Shown here: piece by piece, positions 39,905-47,884 of the stretch | Numbering within the stretch: position 1 is the first letter of the stretch | Layout of the letters: every line of letters starts with the position of its first letter | DNA from: Inhella sp. | GTDB taxonomy: Bacteria; Pseudomonadota; Gammaproteobacteria; Burkholderiales; Burkholderiaceae_C | DNA: 64,000 nt | Assembly (NCBI RefSeq): GCF_027532025.1 | Contig: NZ_JAPZSY010000053.1 | Location: 1-64,000 of the forward strand | Direction of reading: 5' to 3' | The notes under the pieces: model-generated | Databases searched by the model: none | Told to the model about the DNA's origin: nothing | What the model saw: only the letters and a program-made list of their open reading frames with translations | Position numbers and translations under genes: made by a program

Positions 39905-41131
39905 TCAGGCGGTGGCCGCACGCCATGCACGGTAACGCTGAGTCAAGCGCTTCATCGTCCACCGGTCCATCAGCAGAGTGAGCAGCGCCGAGGTCCCCGG
40001 CGCGGGCGACTTGCCGGCACCCAGGCGGTGCAACTGCCGCCGGACCAGGGCCATGGTGGCCAGGCTGGCGATGGCTTTGTCGCGCCAGGCCACCACGGGG
40101 CGCGGGGCCACGGCCTCGTCCTGGGCCCACTGCCGTGGCAGGTCGGGCTGCATGGCCAGGGCGGTGCCCAGGCCCACCACGTCGACGCCGCTGGCCAGCA
40201 CGGCCTCGGCCACGGCGCGGCGGCCGATGCCGCCGGTCTTCATCACCGGCAGGGTGGCGACGTTGGCCAGTTCACGGGCGAAATCCAGGAAGTAGGCCTC
40301 GCGGGCCAGGGTGCGGCCATCGGCGGTGCGGCCCTGCATGGCGGGGCTCTCGTAGCTGCCGCCGCTGAGCTCCAGCAGGTCCACGCCCTCGGCGTTGAGC
40401 AGGCCCACCACGGCGCGGGCGTCGTCTTCGCTGAAGCCGCCGCGCTGGAAGTCGGCGCTGTTGAGCTTCACGGCCACCGCAAAACCGGGCCGCACGGCGG
40501 CGCGCACGGCGCGCAGCACGTCGATGAGCAGCTTGGCGCGGCCTTCGACCGAGCCGCCCCAGGCGTCGGTGCGGCGGTTGCTCAAGGGGCTGAGGAACTG
40601 GCTGATCAGGTAGCCGTGGGCGGCGTGCACCTGCACGCCGTCGAAGCCGGCGGCCTCGGCGGCGCGGGCGGTGTCGGCAAAGCGCTGCACGATGGCGGCG
40701 ATCTGCTCGGCGCTCAGCGCCTGCACCGGCGCAAACATCTTGCTGTGCTTGCCCAGGGCCAGCGGTACCGCGCTGGGCGCCCAGCCGGGGTTGCCCAGCG
40801 CGGCGAACACCTGGCGGCCGGGGTGGTTGATCTGCATCCACACCTGGGCGCCGCCGGCATGCGCCGCATCGGCCCAGGCTCGGTACGGGGCCAAGGGCGT
40901 GCCGGCCTCCAGCACCAGCCCGCCGGGGCCCGTCATCGCATCGGGGGCGACCATCACGTTGCCCGTGATCAACAAGCCCGCGCCGCCGTCGGCCCAACGG
41001 CGGTAGAGGCGCTGAAGGGGAACGCCCGGCAACTGACCGGGTTCGGCCATCGATTCCTCCATGGCCGCTTTGGCGAGGCGGTTTTTCAGAACCTGGCCGT
41101 TGGGCAGGACGAGGGGAGCGAACAGCGGCAT
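39905..41131 (-). CDS. NADH:flavin oxidoreductase, old yellow enzyme family
   Basis: A 408-residue FMN-dependent ene-reductase-like enzyme. The barrel contains KNRLAKAAMEE at the start, the substrate-binding VQVHAAHGYLISQFLSP with the His/His-type pair, and the FMN phosphate segment MKTGGIGRR. The C-terminal 60 residues are an extra basic helical tail. The substrate is unknown; such enzymes reduce activated alkenes or quinones. It is divergent from a MerR regulator and has a MerR-type promoter, so it is probably induced by an electrophile or oxidant (inference). Confidence 0.93.
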   Translation of the reverse strand: MPLFAPLVLPNGQVLKNRLAKAAMEESMAEPGQLPGVPLQRLYRRWADGGAGLLITGNVMVAPDAMTGPGGLVLEAGTPLAPYRAWADAAHAGGAQVWMQINHPGRQVFAALGNPGWAPSAVPLALGKHSKMFAPVQALSAEQIAAIVQRFADTARAAEAAGFDGVQVHAAHGYLISQFLSPLSNRRTDAWGGSVEGRAKLLIDVLRAVRAAVRPGFAVAVKLNSADFQRGGFSEDDARAVVGLLNAEGVDLLELSGGSYESPAMQGRTADGRTLAREAYFLDFARELANVATLPVMKTGGIGRRAVAEAVLASGVDVVGLGTALAMQPDLPRQWAQDEAVAPRPVVAWRDKAIASLATMALVRRQLHRLGAGKSPAPGTSALLTLLMDRWTMKRLTQRYRAWRAATA

Positions 41132-41161
41132 GGCGGACGGGGTTTCAAGGCGAAGGCGCGA

Positions 41162-41192
41162 ACCTTAAGATTCAAGTCAGCTAGAAGGTCAA
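41162..41192 (-). promoter_or_regulatory. MerR-type operator-promoter of the old yellow enzyme gene
   Basis: Minus-strand -35 TTGACC (41192-41187), a 19-base spacer, then TAAGGT (41167-41162). The spacer is overlong, as in MerR-regulated promoters, and is framed by the inverted repeat ACCTT/AAGGT (41162-41166 and 41185-41189). Confidence 0.65.
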
Positions 41193-41208
41193 GCCCCAGG
41201 GGATGCCC

Positions 41209-41655
41209 ATGATGAAGATCGGTGACTTGGCGCAACGAGCGGGGCTCAAGCCGTCGGCCATCCGCTTTTACGAGGCCAGCGAGCTGTTGCCCTCGGGGGC
41301 ACGCGGTGCCAACGGGTATCGGCTCTACACCGAGGCGGCGGTCGAGCGCCTTCGCTTGATCCAACTGGCGCAACGCTTGGGTTTTTCCTTGGACACTTTG
41401 CGCCCGCTGCTGGCGCGCGATGCCGAGGGCCTGCCGCACGACGCCGTGCTGCGCGCACTGGCGCAGCGACGGGCGGAGATTCAGGCGCTGCGCCACGCCC
41501 TCGATGCCCAAGAGACCGAGTTGGAACGCTTGGCCGAGGCCTGCCGCACCGAGTGGGCGCAGGGCCGTTGCGTCGACTTGGGCGCTCTGGCGCCCCAGCC
41601 CGCCGCCACCCGCCCGCCCCGGCAGCGCCGCCGCCAGGCCGCCGGACTACCGTAA
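41209..41655 (+). CDS. MerR family transcriptional regulator
   Basis: The 148-residue regulator has the N-terminal winged helix (KIGDLAQRAGLKPSAIRFYEASELLP), the RGANGYRLY wing and a long dimerisation helix (residues 75-125). The C-terminal end is short, with one Cys at about residue 102 and another at about 110, so redox or metal sensing is possible but not shown. I prefer ATG 41209 over 41203 because AGGGG then lies 6 bases upstream. It faces the old yellow enzyme gene and probably acts on the operator between them. Confidence 0.92.
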   Translation: MMKIGDLAQRAGLKPSAIRFYEASELLPSGARGANGYRLYTEAAVERLRLIQLAQRLGFSLDTLRPLLARDAEGLPHDAVLRALAQRRAEIQALRHALDAQETELERLAEACRTEWAQGRCVDLGALAPQPAATRPPRQRRRQAAGLP

Positions 41656-41697
41656 ACCTTGATGCACGGCAGCAGCCCCTGGCCCTACGCTTGACCC

Positions 41698-42720
41698 ATG
41701 GCCCGCCTCGACTTCGACCACTTCACCCAGTGGATCACCGCCGCCGCGCGTGAGCACTCGCACGCGCTCACCGACCACATCGTGGAGCGGACGGGCGCCA
41801 GCCGCCGAGCGGTGCAGAGCATGCTCAAGCGCTTGGTCCAGGCGGGATGGCTGCAGCGCGATGGCGGTTTCAGCCGCCCGGTCTACAGCCCAGGCGCGCT
41901 GCGCCAAGTGGTCAAGAGCTACCCGCTGCACGGCCTGCAAGAAGATATTCCTTGGCAGCGGGACTTCGCCCCCCACTTCGCCCTGCCGCCCCACGTGGCG
42001 CGCATGACCCAGCACGCCTTCACCGAGCTGCTGAACAACGCCGCCGACCACAGCGAGGGCACGAGCGTCACCGTCAGCCTGCGCCAAACCCCCACGCACG
42101 TGCAGATGCTGATCAGCGACGACGGCTGCGGCGTGTTCGAAAAGATCAAGGGCACCTACGACATCCCGGACGCCTCCTTGGCCATGTTGGAGCTCAGCAA
42201 AGGCCGGCTGACCACGGCCCCCCAGGCCCACACCGGCCGGGGCCTGTTCTTCAGCAGCCAATTGGCCGACGTGTTCGACCTGCACGCCAACGGCACCGCC
42301 TTCCAGCGCCGCGCCTGGGATGCCAGCGGCTGGCGCCCGGGCAAGGCGTTGCCGCGCCAGGGCACCAGCATCTACTTGGCCATCGCGCTGGACACCACGC
42401 GCACGCTCGAGCAGGTGCTGGGCGCCTGGAGCGTGGACGGCAGCGGCATCGCCTTCGACCGCACCGTCATCGCCCTGCGCATGCTGGCCGGCGCTGGCCA
42501 AGCGCTGGACAGCCGCGCCCAAGCCCGCCGCGTGGCCGCACGCTTGGAGCGCTTCAAGCGCGCCGAGATCGACTTCGACGGCGTGTCCGACATCGGCCAC
42601 GCCTTCGCCGACGAGCTGTTCCGGGTCTTTCCCGCGCAAAGCGGCAGCGCGGTGGAGCTGGTGCCCGTCAACGCCAATCGGCGCATCTTGGCGCTGATTG
42701 AAAGCGCCAGGGCGGGCTGA
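41698..42720 (+). CDS. HTH - GHKL ATPase - STAS-like (DUF4325) protein
   Basis: The 340-residue cytoplasmic protein joins three modules. Residues 1-75 form a winged-helix-like domain (ERTGASRRAVQSMLKRLVQAG). Residues about 95-240 form a GHKL ATP-binding domain with N-box FTELLNNAADHSEG, G1 DDGCGVFEK and G2 TGRGLFFSSQ. Residues about 245-340 match a STAS-like domain of the DUF4325 kind (FDGVSDIGHAFADELFRVFP). There is no H-box, so it is not a classical histidine kinase. It might be a one-protein ATP-dependent transcription switch; the function is unknown. It follows the merR gene by 42 bases. Confidence 0.8.
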   Translation: MARLDFDHFTQWITAAAREHSHALTDHIVERTGASRRAVQSMLKRLVQAGWLQRDGGFSRPVYSPGALRQVVKSYPLHGLQEDIPWQRDFAPHFALPPHVARMTQHAFTELLNNAADHSEGTSVTVSLRQTPTHVQMLISDDGCGVFEKIKGTYDIPDASLAMLELSKGRLTTAPQAHTGRGLFFSSQLADVFDLHANGTAFQRRAWDASGWRPGKALPRQGTSIYLAIALDTTRTLEQVLGAWSVDGSGIAFDRTVIALRMLAGAGQALDSRAQARRVAARLERFKRAEIDFDGVSDIGHAFADELFRVFPAQSGSAVELVPVNANRRILALIESARAG

Positions 42721-42847
42721 GCGGCACGATCTGGGTCATCGCCCTGTCGGCCCGCTTGACAGCACCGTCGAAGCGCCCCCAAAGCTGCGCGACCCCAGGC
42801 TCGATCCCCAGGGCTTCCACCCCTGATAACAAGAGGAATTCGGGCGA

Positions 42848-42863
42848 TGGCACGTCTCATGCT
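42848..42863 (+). promoter_or_regulatory. Sigma-54 promoter of the PEP-CTERM gene
   Basis: TGGCACG-TCTC-ATGCT fits the sigma-54 consensus (TGGCACR-N4-TTGCW) with one mismatch. The GG and GC pairs are exactly ten bases apart. The predicted start near 42874 leaves a short leader before the GTG at 42902. Confidence 0.6.
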
Positions 42864-42901
42864 CAGGAGTAGTGATCTCACACCCTCAGCAGGAGCCTTC
42901 C

Positions 42902-43411
42902 GTGCCATCTTTGACCCATCGTTTCATGCAAGCCGTCGCAGTCGCCGTCCTGAGCCTGTCGAGCCAAGCATTCGCTGCCGGCGTTGAGCTGGGCACCGAG
43001 CCGCCTGACAGCCTCATCGTCACCCGCAATGGCCTCGAGTGGGTTTGGGCCGGCCCCTGTGCCGGCCTCGCCCCGTCGTGCGGTGTCGTGGCCCTGCACC
43101 ACGGCTTCGGCTTCGCCACCGACAGCCAATGGACGACCTCGTTCGTGTCCATCGCTGACATCGCTTCGGCCTTCTCGGGCAAGTGCGCCTCGCCCTACTT
43201 CAACACCGTGTGGAACCACTGCGATGCGGGCGATATCACCGTCGGCGCCATCTGGCAGTCGCCCTTCGCCGAACCAAGCCACCGGAATCAGCCGTATTCG
43301 GAAACCTTCCTCGTTCGCACCAGCAACCAAGTGCCCGAACCCGCCGGGCTGGCTTTTCTGGGCCTAGGGATGTTGGGCTTGGCGGCCGTCCGCCGCACCA
43401 GCCGCCGCTGA
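42902..43411 (+). CDS. PEP-CTERM sorting domain protein
   Basis: The 169-residue exported protein has a signal peptide (FMQAVAVAVLSLSSQAFAA) and a canonical C-terminal PEP-CTERM signal: VPEPAGLAFLGLGMLGL followed by AVRRTSRR. An exosortase would cut it and export it for surface or biofilm use; no exosortase gene is in the window. The mature part has four cysteines, probably two disulfides (GPCAGLAPSCG and GKC...NHCDAGD). I chose GTG 42902 with AGGAG 7 bases upstream. Confidence 0.88.
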   Translation: MPSLTHRFMQAVAVAVLSLSSQAFAAGVELGTEPPDSLIVTRNGLEWVWAGPCAGLAPSCGVVALHHGFGFATDSQWTTSFVSIADIASAFSGKCASPYFNTVWNHCDAGDITVGAIWQSPFAEPSHRNQPYSETFLVRTSNQVPEPAGLAFLGLGMLGLAAVRRTSRR

Positions 43412-43433
43412 ACCAACGCGCGTCGCCCGCTCG

Positions 43434-43466
43434 TGAAAACGGCTCGCCTTGTGCGAGCCGTTTTCA
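43434..43466. terminator. Bidirectional terminator between the PEP-CTERM gene and DAHP synthase
   Basis: A 13-bp perfect stem TGAAAACGGCTCG with its complement around a 7-base loop. The A/T-rich outer end of the stem serves as the T-tract in both directions for the converging genes. Confidence 0.85.
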
Positions 43467-43498
43467 TGGGTGCTTCGCTCCGGGCCGAACCCAGCGGA

Positions 43499-44587
43499 TC
43501 AACCCGCCCGCACCGACGCGTCCAAGCCGGCCAGCAGGTCCAGGGTCTGCTGCCAGTCCAAGCAGGCGTCGGTGATGCTTTGGCCGTAGGCCAAGTTCGC
43601 CGGGTCGTCCTTGCCGGGGCTGAACTTTTGCGCGCCACCGTTCAGGTGGCTTTCCACCATCACGCCGAACACCTGGTGGCGGCCAGCGCGCCACTGGCGG
43701 CCGATCTCTTCGGCCACCACCAGCTGGCGCTCGTGCTGTTTGCTGCTGTTGGCGTGGCTGCAGTCGACCATCAGGCGCGTGGGCAGCTTGGCCGCGGCCA
43801 GCTCGGCGCAGGCGGCGTCCACGCTGGCCTCGTCGTAGTTGGGCGCCTTGCCGCCGCGCAGGATGACGTGGCAGTCCGGGTTGCCCTTGGTCTGCACGAT
43901 GGCCACCTGGCCGTTCTTGTGCACCGACAGGAAGTGGTGCGGGCGGGCCGCGGCCATCAGCGCGTCGGTGGCGATCTTGATGTTGCCGTCGGTGCCGTTC
44001 TTGAAACCGATGGGGGCCGACAGGCCCGAGGACAGCTCGCGGTGCACCTGGCTCTCCGTCGTGCGGGCACCGATCGCACCCCAGGCGATCAGGTCGCCGA
44101 TGTACTGCGGCGAGATCACGTCCAGGAACTCGCTGCCCGCGGGCACGCCGATCTTGTTGATCTCCAGCAGCAGCTGGCGCGCGATGCGCAGGCCCTCGTC
44201 GATGCGGTAGCTCTCGTCCAGGTAGGGGTCGTTGATCAGGCCCTTCCAGCCCACCGTGGTGCGCGGCTTCTCGAAGTACACGCGCATCACGATTTCCAGC
44301 GAGTCGGCGTACTGGTCGCGCACCGGCTTGAGCTTGCGGGCGTACTCCAGCGCGGCGGCCGGGTCGTGGATGGAGCACGGGCCCACGATCACCAGCGGCC
44401 GAGGGTCCTCGCCGGCCAAGATGCGGCGGATGGACTGGCGCGTCTGCATCACCAGCTTCTCCATGGGCGTGCCACTGATGGGGAAGAAGCGGATCAGGTG
44501 CTCCGGGGGCGGCAGCGGCGTGATGTCGGCAATGCGCTCGTCGTCGGTGCGGCTGGTGCGGTCGTCGGGGCTGTAGATCGGGCTCAT
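43499..44587 (-). CDS. aroG: 3-deoxy-7-phosphoheptulonate (DAHP) synthase, class I
   Basis: DAHP synthase joins PEP and erythrose 4-phosphate, the first committed step to chorismate and the aromatic amino acids. The 362-residue protein is of the AroF/G/H type, with VIVGPCSIHD, FEKPRTTVGWKGLINDP, GFKNGTDG and DCSHANSSKQ motifs. Which aromatic acid inhibits the enzyme cannot be read with confidence, so aroG is only a generic symbol. ATG 44587 follows an attenuator with an aromatic-rich leader peptide, so expression should fall when charged aromatic tRNAs are plentiful. Confidence 0.96.
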   Translation of the reverse strand: MSPIYSPDDRTSRTDDERIADITPLPPPEHLIRFFPISGTPMEKLVMQTRQSIRRILAGEDPRPLVIVGPCSIHDPAAALEYARKLKPVRDQYADSLEIVMRVYFEKPRTTVGWKGLINDPYLDESYRIDEGLRIARQLLLEINKIGVPAGSEFLDVISPQYIGDLIAWGAIGARTTESQVHRELSSGLSAPIGFKNGTDGNIKIATDALMAAARPHHFLSVHKNGQVAIVQTKGNPDCHVILRGGKAPNYDEASVDAACAELAAAKLPTRLMVDCSHANSSKQHERQLVVAEEIGRQWRAGRHQVFGVMVESHLNGGAQKFSPGKDDPANLAYGQSITDACLDWQQTLDLLAGLDASVRAG

Positions 44588-44619
44588 CGGGGCACTCTGC
44601 GAAAGGAAGTCAGAAGGCG

Positions 44620-44649
44620 AAAAAAAAACGCCGGGCTTGGGGCCCGGCG
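44620..44649 (-). terminator. Attenuator terminator ahead of DAHP synthase
   Basis: On the minus strand an 8-bp GC stem GCCCGGCG-type (44649-44642 with 44636-44629) around a 5-base loop is followed by nine T (44628-44620), 32 bases before the aroG start. Its 5' arm can instead pair with the leader ORF (44643-44651 with 44692-44700, 9 bp perfect), giving an antiterminator. Confidence 0.88.
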
Positions 44650-44679
44650 GTTTCGGAGTTCTTGGGTCAGCGCGTGCGC

Positions 44680-44742
44680 TCAAGACTCTCCACCGCCGGG
44701 GCGGGGAAAGAACCAAAAGCGAAAGTAGACGGCGCGGGACAT
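44680..44742 (-). CDS. Aromatic-rich leader peptide of the DAHP synthase gene
   Basis: A 20-residue leader, MSRAVYFRFWFFPRPGGGES. It has one Tyr, four Phe and one Trp between codons 6 and 12. Codons 15-17 (44700-44692) form the 5' arm of the antiterminator, so a ribosome stalled on the aromatic codons leaves the arm free, while one that reaches the stop covers it. No strong Shine-Dalgarno lies upstream. A -10-like TACATT (44755-44750) ends seven bases before the ATG, so the leader might be translated from a leaderless RNA; no -35 match supports that promoter. Confidence 0.85.
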   Translation of the reverse strand: MSRAVYFRFWFFPRPGGGES

Positions 44743-44842
44743 GGGTTTGAATGTAGCAGCCAGCTCTGGGAACGTTACTTCGTCAGTTGCGATGGGGCAT
44801 TCCGCAGGCCACGTGAATCACCAACGATCGCGCTGCATGAAC

Positions 44843-46285
44843 TCAGTCGACGGGAGGCTGAATCGCCGCCCTCGGAACTCGGTAGGCCAGTCGGCGTGTC
44901 GGCACCCGAACTTGACTTCCGTCGGCCGATTTGACGGCGTCCCACTCCTGAAGAACGAACCGAACCTCTTCCGAGTCCACGCTCACTTGACCGAGTGTCA
45001 CCCCCCGGTTCCGCCAATTGCGCGAGGTCTCCAGGTCAAAGCCAAAGACTTCGCTGCCGTCCAGGGACGACACCGTGACCAGCGCTAGGCCATGCGCCCA
45101 CGAGGTGAACACCACGAACCGATCGTCACAAGCAAAGTCAGGGTACAGGATGGCGTTGGGCCTCAATTGCCACGACGCCATCTCCAAAACAGTCAGCGCG
45201 GGGGCCTGACGCATACGAACGGACCGACACCCATCGCCATTTCCATCAATCGCAAGTGCCAACCGGCCAAGCGTCGAATCCGCAGAGACCTCTCGCTCAA
45301 ACTGCAACGCTTCACTCTTTTCAATGCGCTTCCAACGCGTCTTTTCTCGAGGCGTGCCGAATAGGTCCGGCAGGAACTTAAGCATCGGCTTCTGATCGCG
45401 GACGTCAAAGATCTGGCTGGCTCTAACGTCTCCCGACTGCTGATCCAACAGAGTCAGTCGAATCGCTCTGGTCTCTCCTTGTGGGCTCACACCGATCCGC
45501 GTCTTGCGGACGACCCAACGCTCGCTGGCAAGCGCTGCACCCTTTCGCGCGATCACAGAGATGTAAGGTCCCGCCTCGTAGCGATCACCCTCGAAGTCCA
45601 CGTAGCGATAGTTGATCAAGCCGAACCAGACTTCCCAAAAGGGCTCAACGCTGCGCCGGTCAAAGCCCTGCAGCTCCAGGCGGAAACCCGACGCGCTCGT
45701 TGAATTGAGTCTTGCCCTAGAAGCGTGCCACTGATCTAGCGCCAAGTGAGACAGCAGCACAAATGCAGAGACGCCAACCAAAGGCAGAGAGCCAATGGCC
45801 CCAGCGACCTGCGATACCGTGTGTCTGCCGAACCCACCCCACCAGCGACTCTTGAACGGACCATGCGCTTCTTGGTGTGCAAGCGACGGTGCTTGAGGAG
45901 ACTTGGAACACAACTCGGCAAGCGCGAGAGAAAAGACAGCCGGCGTCAGAACCAAGGCAACCCAGCGCAACTCGGAGCGAAATGGCTCGGATGCCAGGAC
46001 TGGGAGAAGGCCTGCCGCGAGCATTAACCAGAGCACCCCGGCCCCAAGCATGGCACTGGAGGCAGTCACCGAAGGAAACCTCAGCTTGGTCAACCTGCAC
46101 AGCGGTTGTATCGAGGTCAGCCTGAGCACATAGAGGCTCAGCAACGTCAAAACAAAAAGATTGACGCCGGAAATCGGAAGCCACGTGCCAACAGCTTCCG
46201 CCAAGTTGCGCGAGTGGCTCCCGTCAAGCAGCCAATCCAGCAGCAGCCAAACAGCTACTGCAGCGTAGAACGCCGCACCAATCAA
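44843..46285 (-). CDS. Unknown membrane protein with large soluble C-terminal domain
   Basis: I do not recognise this 480-residue protein. It has five hydrophobic segments in the first ~240 residues (for example LIGAAFYAAVAVWLLLDWLL at the start and IGSLPLVGVSAFVLLSHLAL at the end). A ~270-residue soluble region follows, rich in beta-strand-like sequence, perhaps periplasmic. Base composition is clearly less GC-rich than its neighbours, with more A/T third positions, hinting at transfer. The start TTG 46285 overlaps the tldD stop (TTGA); an in-frame start further upstream would lie inside tldD. Confidence 0.7.
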   Translation of the reverse strand: MIGAAFYAAVAVWLLLDWLLDGSHSRNLAEAVGTWLPISGVNLFVLTLLSLYVLRLTSIQPLCRLTKLRFPSVTASSAMLGAGVLWLMLAAGLLPVLASEPFRSELRWVALVLTPAVFSLALAELCSKSPQAPSLAHQEAHGPFKSRWWGGFGRHTVSQVAGAIGSLPLVGVSAFVLLSHLALDQWHASRARLNSTSASGFRLELQGFDRRSVEPFWEVWFGLINYRYVDFEGDRYEAGPYISVIARKGAALASERWVVRKTRIGVSPQGETRAIRLTLLDQQSGDVRASQIFDVRDQKPMLKFLPDLFGTPREKTRWKRIEKSEALQFEREVSADSTLGRLALAIDGNGDGCRSVRMRQAPALTVLEMASWQLRPNAILYPDFACDDRFVVFTSWAHGLALVTVSSLDGSEVFGFDLETSRNWRNRGVTLGQVSVDSEEVRFVLQEWDAVKSADGSQVRVPTRRLAYRVPRAAIQPPVD

Positions 46286-47739
46286 GCCGTCCCGCCCACC
46301 GTCAACCCTTCGATGCGAAGCGTCGGTTGCCCCACACCAACAGGCACCGACTGCCCCTCTTTGCCGCACACGCCCACGCCGCTGTCCAGCGCCATGTCGT
46401 TGCCGATCATGCTCACGCGGGTCAGGGCTTGGGGGCCGTTGCCGATGAGCGTGGCGCCTTTGACGGGGTAGAGGATCTTGCCTTTCTCGACCCAGTAGGC
46501 CTCGCTGGCGCTGAAGACGAACTTGCCGCTGGTGATGTCCACCTGACCGCCGCCGAAGTTGGTGGCGTACAGGCCGCGCTCGATGCTGGCCACGATCTCT
46601 TTCGGGTCTTGCTTGCCGCCCAGCATGTAGGTGTTGGTCATGCGCGGCATGGGCACGTGGGCGTAGCTTTCGCGACGGCCGTTGCCGGTTTGCGCTCGCT
46701 TCATCAGGCGGGCGTTCATCGCGTCTTGGATGTAGTTGACCAAGATGCCGTCTTCGATGAGCACGTTGCGCTGGGTGGCGTGGCCTTCGTCGTCGATGTT
46801 GAGGCTGCCGCGGCGGTCGGGCAGGGTGCCGTCGTCGAGCACGGTGACGCCCTTGGCGGCCACGCGCTGGCCCAAACGGCCGGCGAAGGTGCTGGAGCCC
46901 TTGCGGTTGAAATCGCCCTCCAGGCCGTGGCCCACGGCCTCGTGCAGCAGCACGCCGGGCCAGCCGGGGCCGAGCACCACGGTCATTTCGCCGGCGGGCG
47001 CGGGGCGGCTTTCCAGGTTGGTGAGGGCGGCGTGCACGGCTTGGTCGACGTAGCTTTGCAGCACCTCGTCGCTGAAGTAGGCCAGCCCGAAACGGCCGCC
47101 GCCGCCGCCGCTGCCCACTTCACGGCGACCGTTGCGCTCGGCAATCACGGTGATGGACAGGCGCACGAGCGGACGGATGTCGGCGGCCAGCAGGCCGTCG
47201 GCGCGGGCGATGAGGACGATTTCGTGCTCGGCGGCCAAGCCAGCCATCACCTGCACGACGGCGGGGTCCTTGGCACGGGCCATGCCTTCCACACGCTCCA
47301 GCAAGGCCACCTTGCTGGCGCTGTCCAGGCTGGCGATGGGGTCGTCGGCGCCGTACAACTGCAAGCCATGGGCGTGGCGCGGCTGCACCTTCACGTGGCG
47401 GCTGTGGCCGGCGGCGGCGATGCTGCGCACGGTAGTGGCGCAGTCGGCCAGCGCGGCCTCGCTGATGGCGTCGGAGTAAGCAAAGGCCGTTTTTTCGCCC
47501 GCCACGGCGCGCACGCCCACGCCTTGGTCGATGCTGAAGGAGCCGCTTTTGACGATGCCTTCTTCCAAACTCCAGCCCTCGGCGCGGGTGGTTTGGAAGT
47601 AGAGGTCGGCGTCGTCCACGCGGTGGGCGGTGATGAGCTTGAGCACGCGGGCCAGGGCGGCCTCGTCGAGGCCGAAGGGGGCGAGCAGGCTGTCGTGCGC
47701 CGCGGCGAGGGCGCGCACCATCGGGTCGGGAGCGTTCAT
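46282..47739 (-). CDS. tldD: Metalloprotease TldD
   Basis: TldD pairs with TldE/PmbA in a zinc protease that matures modified peptides such as microcin B17 and degrades CcdA. The 485-residue protein has the HEAVGH zinc motif at 266-271 followed by GLEGDFNRKGSS. The MPRMTNTYMLGG and late TRVSMIGND segments are also conserved. The tldE partner is not in the window, as is common when the two genes are unlinked. Its stop overlaps the putative TTG start of the unknown membrane protein. Confidence 0.96.
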   Translation of the reverse strand: MNAPDPMVRALAAAHDSLLAPFGLDEAALARVLKLITAHRVDDADLYFQTTRAEGWSLEEGIVKSGSFSIDQGVGVRAVAGEKTAFAYSDAISEAALADCATTVRSIAAAGHSRHVKVQPRHAHGLQLYGADDPIASLDSASKVALLERVEGMARAKDPAVVQVMAGLAAEHEIVLIARADGLLAADIRPLVRLSITVIAERNGRREVGSGGGGGRFGLAYFSDEVLQSYVDQAVHAALTNLESRPAPAGEMTVVLGPGWPGVLLHEAVGHGLEGDFNRKGSSTFAGRLGQRVAAKGVTVLDDGTLPDRRGSLNIDDEGHATQRNVLIEDGILVNYIQDAMNARLMKRAQTGNGRRESYAHVPMPRMTNTYMLGGKQDPKEIVASIERGLYATNFGGGQVDITSGKFVFSASEAYWVEKGKILYPVKGATLIGNGPQALTRVSMIGNDMALDSGVGVCGKEGQSVPVGVGQPTLRIEGLTVGGTA

Positions 47740-47884
47740 GCCCCCGATTGTGGGGCGCCTCGAAACCATGGCCGGTTTACACAGCTTTACCGGGGCTTTG
47801 CACAGGACCGTCAGCAGCGTATCGACACTGGCGTTGTAGACCCACCGGCGCAACGTGCGTCGCTCAACCCGAGGAACCCCTTCC

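Noticed and set aside
42949-42965. Possible second REP-like repeat (CTGAGCCTGTCGAG) in the PEP-CTERM signal peptide
   Set aside because: It lacks the flanking palindrome and fits ordinary signal-peptide coding (AVLSLSSQAF).
44750-44778. Sigma-70 promoter of the attenuator leader (TACATT as -10)
   Set aside because: No acceptable -35 lies 16-18 bases upstream, so I do not list it as a promoter.
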